A DNA stretch of 64,000 nt, from the NCBI GenBank assembly GCA_035499215.1, contig DATJZH010000177.1, forward strand, positions 1 to 64,000, written 5' to 3'. This document shows positions 1 to 8,923 of the stretch, in pieces. The position numbers were made by a program, and so were the translations under genes. Source of the stretch: DATJZH01 sp035499215 (lineage in GTDB: Bacteria > Actinomycetota > Actinomycetes > Streptosporangiales > Streptosporangiaceae). The notes under the pieces were generated by a model that was given only the letters and a program-made list of their open reading frames with translations, had not been told where the DNA came from and made no database searches. Every line of letters begins with the position of its first letter. Within the stretch, counting starts at the first letter, position 1.

Positions 1-735
1 CAAGGTCGTGCGGAACGTGGCCGAACTGGTCGCGACACCCAAGGGCAGGACCGGGCGCCCCAGCAAGGCCCTGACCCTCGACCAGGCAACCGCCGTGCTC
101 GAGCAGGCCAGAACCTCGCCGATCCACGCCTACGTCGTGCTGAGCATCATGACCGGCGTCCGCACGGAGGAAGCCCGCGCGCTCCGCTGGGATCACGTCG
201 TGGCATGGGTGGACGACCTCAGGGGCTGGCAGCCCGTGGCCGAGGCCGGCTTCGACCACGAGAAGCTCGCGGTCTATGTGTGGCGGTCGGTCCGCGCCGA
301 CGGTGACACCAAGACCGAGAAGTCACGCCGGACGCTGGAAGTCCCCGACGAAGCCGCCAGTGCCCTGAAAGCGCTGCACAAGCGGCAGGCTGGGCAGCGG
401 CTGGCGGCCGGCGCGGCGTGGCAGGACAGCAACCTCGTCTTCTGCACCCGAAACGGCACGCCGCTGGCGGCCGGGAACGTCCGCCGGTCGTCCGCGCGAT
501 CACCAAGGCGGCCGGGATCGGCGAAGACTGGACGCCCCGGGAGATGCGTCACACGTTCGTCTCGATCATGAGCGACAACGACGTGCCGATCGAGACCATC
601 GCCGATCTCGTCGGGCACAAGGGCACCTCGGTCACCGAGCGGGTCTACCGGCACCAGCTCAAGCCGGTGATCACCAAGGGCGCCACCACCATGAACACCC
701 TCTTCAACCAGACGAAGGAAACCAAGTCCGCATGA
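1..735 (+). pseudogene. tyrosine site-specific integrase, partial and frameshifted
   Basis: This is the C-terminal catalytic part of a phage- or ICE-type tyrosine recombinase, which would integrate and excise its element at the neighbouring tRNA. The reading frame is open to the left window edge, so the N-terminus lies outside. In the first frame the box I arginine is visible (GVRTEEARALRW). The reading then moves to another frame around 488-493, where an expected NVRRSFRAIT reads through only if one T is restored near 491. The second frame carries the rest of the active site: TPREMRHTF, the GHKG histidine and the nucleophile in ERVYRHQ. Both halves are well conserved, so the lesion is either recent or a sequencing error. 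The gene ends about 100 bases before the tRNA, the usual place for an integrase at an attachment site. Confidence 0.85.
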
Positions 736-779
736 CCGCTGGCTCCCCGTTTGGCTCCTATCCGACTTTCAAGATCGAA

Positions 780-812
780 ATGGGGCTCCGGAGTGATCTC
801 CGAAAACCCCAT
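780..812 (+). terminator. nested stem-loop after the integrase
   Basis: The outer arms are ATGGGG (780-785) and CCCCAT (807-812). The inner arms are CGGAG (789-793) and CTCCG (798-802), around a TGAT loop. It lies 45 bases after the integrase stop and 22 bases before the tRNA 3' end. There is no T tract. It may end integrase transcription or be an arm site of the attachment region; the sequence does not decide which. Confidence 0.4.
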
Positions 813-833
813 CTGACCTGCATAAACTGCGAG

Positions 834-906
<73 letters not shown>

Positions 907-959
907 TTACGCACCGCAGCCTTCCGGACTCCAGCGCCACGCCAGTGTACAAGAACGGG

Positions 960-1580
960 TTACTCCACGTCGCCGGCCTCCGGGAGCGGTACGGGCTCCG
1001 GCAGCGTGCCGACGTTGTGCGCCAGCAGCCGCCAGTTGGCCTGGAGCCGACCGATAACCGACCAGCTGCAGTTGCCCAGCGGCCCGAGCATTCGCAGACC
1101 TGCCGGGATCCCGAGCAGGCGGGACATTCCCATGCCCAACGCAGCGCCGTGGCTCACCACTACCGCCAGCGAGCCGCCATCCAGGCTGTCAGCGACCCGC
1201 TCCAGGGCCACCGACGCGCGGTCAGCGACCGCAGCGGCCGATTCGCCATCGGGCGGCGCCCAGCGCTCGTAGGCGTCGGGGTACTGTTCCCGGATCTCGA
1301 CATCCGACAACCCTTCCCAGGAGCCGCCTGAACGCTCGCGCAGGTCCTTGTCCAGTTGCACGGGGAGCCTGGTCAGCCGCGCCAGCGCCGCGGCGGTGGC
1401 CGTGGCGCGCGACAAATCTGACGCGAAGATCGCCTCGGGCTTAAGTGCCGCCAGGTGCCTGGCCGCCCGGTGCGCCTGACGGCGGCCCTCGCCGTTGAGC
1501 GGGACGTCTGTCTGGCCCTGAAACCGGCGTTCCAGGTTGAATACCGTCTGGCCATGCCGCCACAGCACGAGCCTGACCAT
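960..1580 (-). CDS. histidine phosphatase family protein (GpgP-like)
   Basis: This is a cytosolic phosphatase of the phosphoglycerate-mutase-like superfamily. The catalytic RHG motif is at the very N-terminus (LVLWRHGQT), followed by ASDLSRATATA, the acidic ERSGGSWEG segment and the second catalytic histidine in VVSHGAALG. I placed the start at the ATG at 1580 because the RHG motif then begins about residue 7, as in the family; upstream in-frame sequence is low-complexity. It lies downstream of rsfS and nadD. In mycobacteria the same nadD-rsfS-phosphatase order holds glucosyl-3-phosphoglycerate phosphatase, so that role is possible. The substrate cannot be read from the sequence, and a general sugar- or nucleotide-phosphate phosphatase is the alternative. 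Confidence 0.85.
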   Translation of the reverse strand: MVRLVLWRHGQTVFNLERRFQGQTDVPLNGEGRRQAHRAARHLAALKPEAIFASDLSRATATAAALARLTRLPVQLDKDLRERSGGSWEGLSDVEIREQYPDAYERWAPPDGESAAAVADRASVALERVADSLDGGSLAVVVSHGAALGMGMSRLLGIPAGLRMLGPLGNCSWSVIGRLQANWRLLAHNVGTLPEPVPLPEAGDVE

Positions 1581-1636
1581 TTCGTGTGAGCTTGCCCCCG
1601 GCCAGTGGCTGGGCCCTGAAGCGCTGGCCGGCGTGG

Positions 1637-2056
1637 TCAGCGTGGCCCCCGGTCGCCTCGGCTGCCGCCCGCTCCTGCGGACGCGACCGGCTCGGGCACG
1701 GGGATCAGCGGGCAGTCCTTCCACAGCCGTTCGAGCGCGTAGTAAACCCGCTCCTCCGCGTGCTGGACATGAATGACCACGTCGAGGTAGTCAAGCAGTA
1801 CCCAGCGTCCCTCTCGCTCGCCCTCGCGGCGGGCTGGCTTGGCGCCTGCTTTACGCAGCTTGTCCTCGATCTCATCGACGATTGCCCTGACCTGACGGTC
1901 ATTTGACGCTGAGCAGAGCAGGAAGGCGTCAGTGATCACAAGCTGATCACTGACGTCGTAGGCGATGATGTCGGAGGCAAGCTTGTCAGCTGCGGCTGCG
2001 GCGGCGATCTCCACGAGCTCTACGGCTCTGTCAGTGGCAGTCACGTGTGCTGGCAA
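1637..2056 (-). CDS. rsfS: ribosome silencing factor RsfS
   Basis: This 139-residue protein has the RsfS (Iojap/DUF143) fold. Recognisable segments are AAAAAADKLASDIIAYDVSD, SASNDRQVRAIVDEIED, and the typical core WVLLDYLDVVIHVQHAEERVYYALERLW. RsfS binds ribosomal protein L14 and blocks joining of the 30S and 50S subunits in stationary phase or starvation. It lies about 100 bases after nadD and upstream of the histidine phosphatase, all on the minus strand, and is probably co-transcribed with both. The last 20 residues, rich in Gly, Arg and Pro, extend beyond the conserved domain. The start is the first methionine. Confidence 0.95.
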   Translation of the reverse strand: MPAHVTATDRAVELVEIAAAAAADKLASDIIAYDVSDQLVITDAFLLCSASNDRQVRAIVDEIEDKLRKAGAKPARREGEREGRWVLLDYLDVVIHVQHAEERVYYALERLWKDCPLIPVPEPVASAGAGGSRGDRGPR

Positions 2057-2162
2057 TCCCCCTCGGCAAATTCTGTCTGCCCTACCATCTCATGTCTGGT
2101 CAAGAAATACGGATCACGCCGTTCAGGCTACCCTGGCGCGCCACATCCGGCGACCAGCCGAG

Positions 2163-2774
2163 CTAGCCGCTGTCAGTTCGGTACAGGCCGCGCTTGCTGA
2201 TGTACTGCACGATGCCGTCGGGAACCAGGTACCAGATCGGCTCGCCGTCCTGCACCCGTTTCCTGCACTCGGTCGAGGAGATCGCCAGCGCCGGGATCTC
2301 GATCAGGCTGACCCGCTCGTCCGGCAGCCCGTGGCCGGACAGCCGGTGTCCGGGCCGCGTACAGCCGACGAAATGCGCGAGCTTGAACAGGTCGTCCGCG
2401 TCCCGCCAGGAGATCATCCTGGCGAGCGCATCGGCGCCGGTGATGAAATAGAACTCGGCGTCCGGCCCGCGCTGCGTGCGCAGGTCGCACAACGTGTCGA
2501 TCGTGTAGGTCTCCCCCGGCCTGTCGATGTCCACCCGGCTGACGGAGAAGCGCGGATTGGACGCGGTAGCGATCACCGTCATCAGGTACCGGTCCTCGGC
2601 CGCGGACACCACCCGGCCGCCCTTCTGCCAGGGCTGGCCGGTCGGCACGAAGATGACCTCATCCAGCGAGAAGAAGTGGCCGACTTCGCTCGCCGCCACG
2701 AGGTGACCGTTGTGGATCGGGTCGAAGGTGCCGCCCATCACCCCGATGCGCTTACCCGCGCCCGCGCCGGTCAT
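2163..2774 (-). CDS. nadD: nicotinate-nucleotide adenylyltransferase
   Basis: The enzyme joins ATP and nicotinate mononucleotide to make nicotinate adenine dinucleotide in NAD biosynthesis. The nucleotidyltransferase signature [12 protein letters not shown] is at the N-terminus, the second motif [10 protein letters not shown] is near the C-terminus, and [11 protein letters not shown] lies in the substrate-binding region. The ATG at 2774 gives 203 residues, the usual length; the open frame continues upstream but carries only Arg-rich, non-conserved sequence. rsfS follows. In many actinobacteria proB and proA lie between obgE and nadD. Here they are absent and helR and an M48 protease gene occupy the interval. 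Confidence 0.95.
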   Translation of the reverse strand: MTGAGAGKRIGVMGGTFDPIHNGHLVAASEVGHFFSLDEVIFVPTGQPWQKGGRVVSAAEDRYLMTVIATASNPRFSVSRVDIDRPGETYTIDTLCDLRTQRGPDAEFYFITGADALARMISWRDADDLFKLAHFVGCTRPGHRLSGHGLPDERVSLIEIPALAISSTECRKRVQDGEPIWYLVPDGIVQYISKRGLYRTDSG

Positions 2775-3237
2775 GAGCTGCCCCGGCCGCTCATGTACCA
2801 TTCCCGGCCGCTCAACCGGACGCTCTGATCGGTCCTCGGACACGCACCATAGAGCGACTGTAGATGGCGACCGGGGCGCCAGCCTCACCCGGCTCCGGCT
2901 CGGACGGGATCGCTGACCCCGGTGCGCGACTCGGATCACCCCGTAATCGGCGCTGCGCCGGCGCGTCGCGGGAGCGCGCTGCGCGGGAAACCGCCCCGGG
3001 CACGCCGACCTCGGCGCGCCGCGCCCTGCCGGGCAGCGGGCGTACCTGCGCACTGCGGCCGAGCAGGTCCCGGGCCAGGCCAGCGACGGTCACGTCGCCG
3101 GCGGCCATGAGCCGACCGGCCTGCAGGGCGGAAAGCTGATCAGCGGGCCTTGACTCCCGCCGCGTTCTGAACACGGCCGGCACCTCTTGCGCGGTCATCT
3201 GGCCAACCCTCGGGCGTCCGGCACCTACCATGAGCCT
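2775..3237. other. 463-base gap between nadD and the M48 protease gene
   Basis: This is the divergent intergenic region that must hold the promoters of nadD (minus) and the M48 gene (plus). A minus-strand reading frame from the ATG at 3198 to 2812 looks plausible for about 55 residues and then becomes Arg/Pro-rich. It has no clear Shine-Dalgarno site and no family I recognise, so I do not call it a gene. I see no convincing repeat or hairpin. Confidence 0.4.
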
Positions 3238-4260
3238 ATGACCACTGTGCCCGACCGCTCCCGGGTGCGTCTGCCCGGTATCAGCTCGCGTGCGTACGAG
3301 CATCCAGCCGACCGCTCTGCGCTGGTCGCGCTGCGCAAGCTCACCGGTTTCGACGTGATTCTCCGCAACCTCGCTGGCCTGTTCAACGACCGGAGTCTGC
3401 GGCTGATGTTCCTGGCCAGCTCGGTCCGGGCATCGGAGCAGCAGTTCCCGCAGCTCTACCAGGCGATGCGGGACGGCTCCTACATCCTGGACCTGCCGAA
3501 GATCCCAGAACTGTTCATCAGCCAGAACCCGATCGTCAACGCGATGACGCTCGGCACGGACAAGCCGTTCATCGTGATCACCACCGGCATGGTGGACCTT
3601 TTCGACGCCGAGGAGATCCGGTTCGCGATCGGGCACGAGCTCGGGCACGTGCTGTCCGGCCACGCCGTGTACCGGACCATGCTGTATCACCTGATCAACC
3701 TGGCGGCCCGGCTGGCGTTCGTGCCGTTCGCCTGGCTCGGGCTCAAGCCGATCATCTGGGGCCTGGAGGAGTGGTACCGCAAGTCCGAGCTCTCGTGCGA
3801 CCGGGCCGGTCTGCTGGCCGGCCAGGACGTCGAGGCTGCCAGGCGAGCCCTGCTGAAGACCGCCGGCGGTTCGCGGCTGGCCGAGCTCAGCCACGACGCG
3901 TTCCTGCAGCAGGCGCACGAGTACGACGCGGTTCCCGATGTACGCGAGGGCCTGCTCAAGCTGCTGCAGCTGCAGGGCACCACGCACCCGTTCGCCGTCG
4001 TGCGTTTCGCCGAGCTCGACCGCTGGGCCGCCGGCAACCAGTACCGCGACATCCTCGCCGGGAACTACCCGCGCCGGGAGAATGACCAGCAGACATCGGT
4101 GGGTGACGAATTCCGGGCGGCCGCCAAGTCCTACCAGGAATCGTGGAACCGCAGCGCAGATCCGCTGATCGGAGCGGTCCTCGGTGCCGCGGAGAGCGCG
4201 GCCGGGGCCAGCAGTCGGCTGATCAACAGGTTCGGCGGCCGCCGCGACGACGGGGACTGA
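3238..4260 (+). CDS. M48 family metallopeptidase
   Basis: This 340-residue protein has the zinc protease signature in FAIGHELGHVLSGH (first His at about residue 133) and a probable third ligand in the downstream helix KSELSCDRAGLL. One hydrophobic stretch around LINLAARLAFVPFAWLGL could be a membrane segment between the two metal motifs, as in HtpX/Ste24-like enzymes. Such proteins usually turn over misfolded membrane proteins, and membrane association is likely. The C-terminal 60 residues look helical and soluble. The ATG at 3238 is preceded by a spaced purine-rich stretch. It is a single plus-strand gene within a minus-strand block, so it probably has its own promoter in the gap before it. 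Confidence 0.88.
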   Translation: MTTVPDRSRVRLPGISSRAYEHPADRSALVALRKLTGFDVILRNLAGLFNDRSLRLMFLASSVRASEQQFPQLYQAMRDGSYILDLPKIPELFISQNPIVNAMTLGTDKPFIVITTGMVDLFDAEEIRFAIGHELGHVLSGHAVYRTMLYHLINLAARLAFVPFAWLGLKPIIWGLEEWYRKSELSCDRAGLLAGQDVEAARRALLKTAGGSRLAELSHDAFLQQAHEYDAVPDVREGLLKLLQLQGTTHPFAVVRFAELDRWAAGNQYRDILAGNYPRRENDQQTSVGDEFRAAAKSYQESWNRSADPLIGAVLGAAESAAGASSRLINRFGGRRDDGD

Positions 4261-4295
4261 CGCCGGCTCCGCTCAGCCTGCCGGCCCGCCCCGGG

Positions 4296-6590
4296 TCAGC
4301 TGACATCGGCGAGGCTGGCGGGCTCGAGCCGGGCGAGCGCGTCCGGCAGCCTGCCCGTGTGCAGGACGCCGAGCCGCTGGGTTGTTCTGGTCAGCGCCAC
4401 GTAGAGGTCACTGAGCCCGCGCCGCGACTCAGCGACGATCTCGGCAGGCTCGGCGATGAGCACGGCGTCGAATTCCAGGCCCTTGGCTTGCGTCACGCTC
4501 AGAACTACTACCGGACTCTCCAGGTCGGGGCTTTCGCCGATCGTGGCAGCCGGGATCGCCGCGCTCACCGCGTTGCCGAGCTCGCGCAGCCGGGCGGCCG
4601 CCGCGATCACCGCGAGCTTCCCGTCATCGGTCTGGGCCGCCAGGCGCTGCGCGGCGTCGGCCACCGCGGCCGGCAGCTCGCCCGCCGTGACGGCAAGCCG
4701 CCACGGCGGGCTGCCCGACTCGCGCACCGAGCGGGGCGGCTCCAGCACCGGGTCGATCGCGGCCAGCACGTCCGCGGCCACTACCATGATCTCGGCTGGC
4801 GTGCGGTAGTTGATGGTCAGCGGCGCCAGCCGCCAGCGGTCGCCGAGGTAGGGTCGCAGCGACTGCTCCCAGGACGCTGACCCGCCCAGGTCCCCGGTCT
4901 GCGCCACGTCGCCGACGATGGTCATCGACTTGGCGGGACAGCGCCGCATCAGCATCCGCCACGCCATCGGCGACAGCTCCTGTGCCTCGTCGACGATCAC
5001 GTGGCCGAACGCCCAGGTCCGGTCCGCCGCCGCCCGCTCGGCAGCGGTCAGGCCCGCGTCATCATCCTGCCGGGACGCGAGCCTGCTGGCATCGACAAGG
5101 TCAGCCCCCATCAGGATTTCCGGGTCGTCCTCGACATCGCGGGACAAGATGTCGAGGACGCCCTGGGCGTAGGCCTCCCTGGCCCGGCGTTCCCGCTGGC
5201 GCATCCGGCGGGCAGCCTGGTCGTCTTCGCCGAGCAGCTCGGCGGCCTCGTCGAGCAGCGGCACATCCGCAGGCGTCCACGGCGCGCCTGGCTCGCGCCA
5301 GAGCGCCGCGCGCTCGGCCCGGCTCAGCCCGGGGGCGGCCGCCGCGAGCCGGTCCGCGGCGCCGAACAGGCCGGCCACCAGCTGCTGCGCGGTGAGCACC
5401 GGCCACAGCTGGTCGATGGCCGTCCGTACGGCGGGGTCGGCGCTGAGTTCCCGCCGCAGGTCGTCGGTGTCCTGGGCGCCGAGCAGGTTGTCGCCGCCGA
5501 GGATGTTGGCGCCGAGCCGGTCCGCCGCCTGGCGGGTCAGGGCAGCGATCAGTTCGCGGGCGAAAACCTGCCGCGCCTGGTTGTGCGGCCGCCGAGATCG
5601 CCGTGCCCGCTCGCGTGCCTGCGCCACCGCCCGCCGGGACAGGCGCAGCCGCTCCCGGTCGACGACGACTTCCAGGCCGGCATCGGGAACGCGCTGGTGC
5701 TCGCGGACCGCGCTGGCGATCACCTGCGCCAGCTGCGGCCTGCCCTTGATCTCTGCGGTCGTGGCCGGCTCGGTGCCGGTCGCGCTGACGCCAGGCAACA
5801 GCCCCCCGATGGTCGACAGCAGCACGCTCGTCTCGCCCAGGGACGGCAGGACCTGCCCGATGTAGCGCAGGAAGGTGGCGTTCGGGCCGACCACGAGCAC
5901 GCCGCGCTTCTCCAGCTGGCGCCGGTGGGTGTAGAGCAGGTAGGCGGCCCGGTGCAGGGCCACGGCGGTCTTGCCGGTTCCCGGCCCGCCCTGCACGACC
6001 AGCACCCCGGCCAGGCCGGCGCGGATGATCACGTCCTGCTCGGCCTGGATCGTCTCCACGATGTCGGTCATCCGCCCGGTCCGGCTCGCGCCCAGCGCGG
6101 CGAGCAGCGATGACTCGCCGGTGAGCCCGTCACGGCGGGTAGGGTCAGCCAGCGACAGGTCAAGCACCTCGTCGTCGAGGCTGAGCACCTGCCGGCTGCG
6201 GGTCTTGAGGTGCCGGCGCACCTTGACGTCATCAGGCGCGGCCGCGGTGGCGAGGTAGAAAGGCCGAGCGGCGTCGGCACGCCAGTCCATCAGCAGCTGC
6301 CGATAATCGTCGGTAGCGCCGTGAATTCCCAGCCGCCCGATATAGCGCAGCTCTCCGTCGCTCAATTCGAGGCGGCCGAAACACAGGCCCTGCTCGGCGG
6401 CGTCGAACTGCGCCAGCTGCCTGGTGTACAGCGCCATGAAGGCCTCGCGCTCGGTCCGGGCCTGATGCGTGCCGCCGGCCTGGCGCAATACGTCAGCCAG
6501 TCGGCCGGCGGCCCGCTCTCTCAGATCATCGAGGCGACCGTAGAGCATGGCCAGGTACTTCTGCTCACGATCCATTTCGGAGTTTGACAA
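4296..6590 (-). CDS. helR: HelR/HelD-type RNA polymerase recycling ATPase
   Basis: This 764-residue superfamily 1 (UvrD/Rep-like) ATPase starts with a coiled-coil-like segment (YLAMLYGRLDDLRERAAGRL), the part of HelD that enters the RNA polymerase secondary channel. The motor motifs follow in order: Walker A GGPGTGKTAVALHRAAYLLY, motif II VIVDEAQEL, motif III VGDVAQTGDLG, motif IV INYRTPAEI, motif V VTQAKGLEFDAV and motif VI YVALTRTTQRL. HelD/HelR proteins strip stalled polymerase from DNA, and HelR members in Streptomyces and mycobacteria also displace rifamycin. The TTG at 6590 is preferred because AAAGGCAGG lies just upstream; the ATG at 6574 lacks such a site. No rifamycin-associated palindrome is visible upstream. 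The leader is AT-rich and overlaps a divergent promoter. HelD versus HelR cannot be settled from sequence reading alone. Confidence 0.85.
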   Translation of the reverse strand: MSNSEMDREQKYLAMLYGRLDDLRERAAGRLADVLRQAGGTHQARTEREAFMALYTRQLAQFDAAEQGLCFGRLELSDGELRYIGRLGIHGATDDYRQLLMDWRADAARPFYLATAAAPDDVKVRRHLKTRSRQVLSLDDEVLDLSLADPTRRDGLTGESSLLAALGASRTGRMTDIVETIQAEQDVIIRAGLAGVLVVQGGPGTGKTAVALHRAAYLLYTHRRQLEKRGVLVVGPNATFLRYIGQVLPSLGETSVLLSTIGGLLPGVSATGTEPATTAEIKGRPQLAQVIASAVREHQRVPDAGLEVVVDRERLRLSRRAVAQARERARRSRRPHNQARQVFARELIAALTRQAADRLGANILGGDNLLGAQDTDDLRRELSADPAVRTAIDQLWPVLTAQQLVAGLFGAADRLAAAAPGLSRAERAALWREPGAPWTPADVPLLDEAAELLGEDDQAARRMRQRERRAREAYAQGVLDILSRDVEDDPEILMGADLVDASRLASRQDDDAGLTAAERAAADRTWAFGHVIVDEAQELSPMAWRMLMRRCPAKSMTIVGDVAQTGDLGGSASWEQSLRPYLGDRWRLAPLTINYRTPAEIMVVAADVLAAIDPVLEPPRSVRESGSPPWRLAVTAGELPAAVADAAQRLAAQTDDGKLAVIAAAARLRELGNAVSAAIPAATIGESPDLESPVVVLSVTQAKGLEFDAVLIAEPAEIVAESRRGLSDLYVALTRTTQRLGVLHTGRLPDALARLEPASLADVS

Positions 6591-6613
6591 GCAGCCTGCC
6601 TTTCAGCTAAAAT
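6584..6613 (+). promoter_or_regulatory. consensus -35/-10 promoter pointing away from helR
   Basis: A perfect -35 hexamer TTGACA (6584-6589) is followed after 18 bases by TAAAAT (6608-6613) on the plus strand, a near-ideal housekeeping-sigma promoter. The -35 box overlaps the first codons of helR. On the other strand the same AT-rich patch offers TATTAT (6612-6617) as a -10 for helR, but with no good -35. The two promoters would therefore compete. Confidence 0.65.
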
Positions 6614-6619
6614 AATACC

Positions 6620-6680
6620 GTTGGCAAAACGAATAAAGCTTCGCCTGGGCATGCGCGCTACTTAATGTAGCGCTTTTTTA
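6620..6680 (+). ncRNA. putative small RNA of about 60 nt, divergent from helR
   Basis: Transcription from the promoter at 6584-6613 should begin near 6620. It would run about 60 bases to an intrinsic terminator at 6655-6679. There is no reading frame of note, and both flanking genes (obgE and helR) lie on the opposite strand, so no coding role explains a plus-strand promoter plus terminator here. The RNA would be antisense to any obgE-helR read-through transcript. I do not recognise it as 6C, Ms1 or another named actinobacterial RNA. The start is inferred from promoter spacing. Confidence 0.6.
6655..6679 (+). terminator. intrinsic terminator with T tract
   Basis: A 7-bp perfect stem, GCGCTAC (6655-6661) and GTAGCGC (6667-6673), with loop TTAAT is followed directly by six T residues (6674-6679) on the plus strand. 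On the minus strand the stem is preceded by A residues and lacks a T tract, so it acts only for plus-strand transcription. Such textbook terminators are uncommon at this GC content. Confidence 0.8.
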
Positions 6681-6797
6681 TGTTTGCCGAGAACTGCGTT
6701 TGGCAGGACTGTGCCGGCGGCACAGGCGGGACAACGGTGTCCGGCAAAGGCATGCTCCCCGATGGCGCGGCGCGCCGGCGGCCTGTGCCGCCGGCCG

Positions 6798-8162
6798 CTA
6801 GTGCGGCAGCCGCCGGTCGGTCCCTCGCGGGCCGAAGCCTGCGGTGGCCGGCAGGCTCGGATCCCAGTCGAACACCACCGCGTTGTCCTCCTCGCCGATC
6901 AGCACTTCCGCGCCGGCCTGCGCGCCAGCCTCGGCCAGCGCCTCCTCGATCCCGATGCGCGCCAGCCGGTCGGCCAGGTAGCCGACGGCCTCGTCGTTGC
7001 TGAAGTCGGTTTGCACGATCCACCGGCGCGGCTTCTCGCCGCGGATGACGAACCTGTTCTCCCCGGCTCTGGCGACTTCGAACTCCGGCCCGCTGACCGG
7101 CTCCGGCCGGATCACCAGCCTGGTCGGCTCGGGCACCGGGGCGGCAGCTCGTGCCTGCCCGATGATCCCGGCCAGGGTGAAGGCGAGCTCGCGCAGGCCC
7201 TCGGTGCTGGCTGCCGAGACCTGGCAGACAATCAGGCCGCGCGCCGTGAGGTCCGGCGCGACCATGGCAGCGAGATCACGGGCAGCCGGCACGTCGATCT
7301 TGTTCAGCACCGCGATCCTGGGCCGGTCCTGCAGGTCGGCGCCGGTTGCATCAGCATATGCGGCCAGTTCTCCCTCGATCGCGTCCAGGTCGGAGACCGG
7401 GTCGCGGCCTGGCTCGTCGGTGGCGCAGTCGAGTGTGTGCACCAGTACGGTGCAGCGTTCCACGTGCCGCAGGAAGTCCAGGCCCAGGCCCTTCCCGCGG
7501 CTGGCGCCCGGGATCAGGCCGGGCACGTCGGCGATCACGAACTGCACGTCCCCGGCCTCGACCACGCCGAGATGCGGGGTGAGCGTGGTGAAGGGGTAGT
7601 TAGCGATCTTCGGTCGGGCCGCTGACAGGGCGGCGACGAGCGAGGACTTGCCCGCGTTCGGGAATCCGACGAGACCGGCGTCCGCGACCGTCTTGAGCTC
7701 CAGCCGCAGCTGCCGCTGCTCGCCCGGCTCGCCGCGCAGCGCGAAGCCGGGTGCCTTGCGCCTGGCCGAGGCCAGTGCGGCGTTGCCGAGCCCGCCCCGG
7801 CCGCCGCGGGCCGCCACGAACCTTGTTCCCGCCCCGGTCAGGTCGGCGAGCACGTCGCCGTCGCCGGTCTGCACCACGGTGCCCTCAGGCACCCGCAGGA
7901 TCAGGTCGGCGCCCTCGGCGCCGCTGCGATGGGAACCTGAGCCCTGCTTGCCGCTGCCCGCGCGGCGCACCGGTCGCCGGTGAAAGTCCAGCAGCGTGCT
8001 GATACCCGGGTCGACTTCCACGATCACGTCGCCGCCGCGGCCGCCGTTTCCGCCATCGGGGCCGCCCAGCGGCTTGAACTTCTCCCGGTGAATCGAGGCG
8101 CAGCCGTGGCCGCCGTCTCCGGCCTGCACGCGCAGCTCAGCCTGGTCAGCGAATTCTGCCAC
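6798..8162 (-). CDS. obgE: Obg-family GTPase (ribosome assembly, stringent response)
   Basis: This 454-residue protein has the full Obg architecture. The glycine-rich N-terminal Obg fold (about 1-157) includes [16 protein letters not shown] and [13 protein letters not shown]. The G domain has G1 [10 protein letters not shown]3 [20 protein letters not shown] and G4 NKID. The C-terminal OCT domain is at about 350-425 ([21 protein letters not shown]). Obg proteins bind the 50S subunit and (p)ppGpp and couple ribosome maturation to growth state. It follows rpmA by 125 bases in the standard rplU-rpmA-obgE operon. Start GTG at 8162, with a GGAAGGA site upstream. helR, rather than proB, lies downstream. 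Confidence 0.97.
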   Translation of the reverse strand: MAEFADQAELRVQAGDGGHGCASIHREKFKPLGGPDGGNGGRGGDVIVEVDPGISTLLDFHRRPVRRAGSGKQGSGSHRSGAEGADLILRVPEGTVVQTGDGDVLADLTGAGTRFVAARGGRGGLGNAALASARRKAPGFALRGEPGEQRQLRLELKTVADAGLVGFPNAGKSSLVAALSAARPKIANYPFTTLTPHLGVVEAGDVQFVIADVPGLIPGASRGKGLGLDFLRHVERCTVLVHTLDCATDEPGRDPVSDLDAIEGELAAYADATGADLQDRPRIAVLNKIDVPAARDLAAMVAPDLTARGLIVCQVSAASTEGLRELAFTLAGIIGQARAAAPVPEPTRLVIRPEPVSGPEFEVARAGENRFVIRGEKPRRWIVQTDFSNDEAVGYLADRLARIGIEEALAEAGAQAGAEVLIGEEDNAVVFDWDPSLPATAGFGPRGTDRRLPH

Positions 8163-8287
8163 GGCATGGTCCTTCCTTCCGCCGTGACTCGCGCAGCCGA
8201 CCCGAGCTCATTTCCATGATCGCGGATATTCTGTCAGAAAGCGCGGCAAAGCCTCCACGAACATGCAGAGCGCCGCGCACGATGCCG

Positions 8288-8563
8288 TTAGCCGGCTTCC
8301 GCGGCAGCGGGCTGTGTTTCGATGACGCTCACGGCCCGGCGGCCGCGCCGGGTACCGAACTCAACCTTGCCGCTGACGAGGGCGAACAGCGTGTCATCCC
8401 CGCCGCGTCCGACGCCGATGCCGGGGTGGAAGTGCGTGCCGTGCTGGCGGACGATGATCTCGCCGGCGCCGACGGCCTGCCCCCCGAAGCGCTTCACACC
8501 GAGCCGCTGGGCCTTGGAGTCGCGGCCGTTCCGGCTGGAGGACGCGCCCTTTTTGTGTGCCAT
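8288..8563 (-). CDS. rpmA: 50S ribosomal protein L27
   Basis: This 91-residue basic protein starts [19 protein letters not shown] and contains the L27 core [20 protein letters not shown] and [19 protein letters not shown]27 sits at the peptidyl transferase centre, where its N-terminal tail reaches the tRNA ends. There is no N-terminal processing extension of the Firmicutes kind. One base separates it from the rplU stop, so translation is coupled. The last residues ([10 protein letters not shown]) form a variable tail. Confidence 0.98.
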   Translation of the reverse strand: MAHKKGASSSRNGRDSKAQRLGVKRFGGQAVGAGEIIVRQHGTHFHPGIGVGRGGDDTLFALVSGKVEFGTRRGRRAVSVIETQPAAAEAG

Positions 8564-8564
8564 C

Positions 8565-8909
8565 TCAGCCCTTCTCCCTGGAACTGGCGCGGGCCGTACC
8601 CTCGGTGATGCCGGTGATCCGGACGTGCGTGTACTTCTGCCGGTGTCCCACGCGGCGGCGGTAGCCGATCTTGTTCTTGTAATGGATCATGTTGATCTTG
8701 GGGCCGCTGGCCGCGCCGACGATCTGAGCGGTTATCTCGTAGCGGCCCAGCTGTGCCGGGTCGCTGATAACCGTCTCGTCGTCAACCACCAGCAGGGCGG
8801 GCAGCGTCACGCTGGAGCCGACCGGACCGCCGAGCTTGTCCACCGTCAGGACGTCATCGACGGAGGCCTTCTCCTGCCTGCCACCGCAGCGCACGATCGC
8901 ATACACCAA
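8565..8909 (-). CDS. rplU: 50S ribosomal protein L21
   Basis: This 114-residue L21 has the family signature in [20 protein letters not shown] followed by [11 protein letters not shown]21 binds 23S rRNA and interacts with L20. It is the first gene of the rplU-rpmA-obgE operon. The TTG at 8909 is placed because AAGGAG ends nine bases upstream; the next codon is GTG (8906), which would give the more usual MYAIV start and cannot be excluded. A 14-bp tandem duplication lies just upstream of the ribosome site. Confidence 0.97.
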   Translation of the reverse strand: MVYAIVRCGGRQEKASVDDVLTVDKLGGPVGSSVTLPALLVVDDETVISDPAQLGRYEITAQIVGAASGPKINMIHYKNKIGYRRRVGHRQKYTHVRITGITEGTARASSREKG

Positions 8910-8923
8910 GAACTCTCTCTCCT

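Noticed and set aside
2885..2901. TCACCC followed by CGGCTC upstream of nadD
   Set aside because: The right arm does not match the motif; it is an isolated half-site of the kind expected by chance.
2812..3198. Minus-strand frame of 128 codons from the ATG at 3198
   Set aside because: The first 55 residues look plausible, but there is no good ribosome site, the rest is Arg/Pro-rich low-complexity sequence, and no family is recognised.
6620..6680. Identification of the small RNA as 6C RNA
   Set aside because: 6C RNA needs two stem-loops with C-rich loops. Here there is one terminal stem with loop TTAAT and no C-rich loop.
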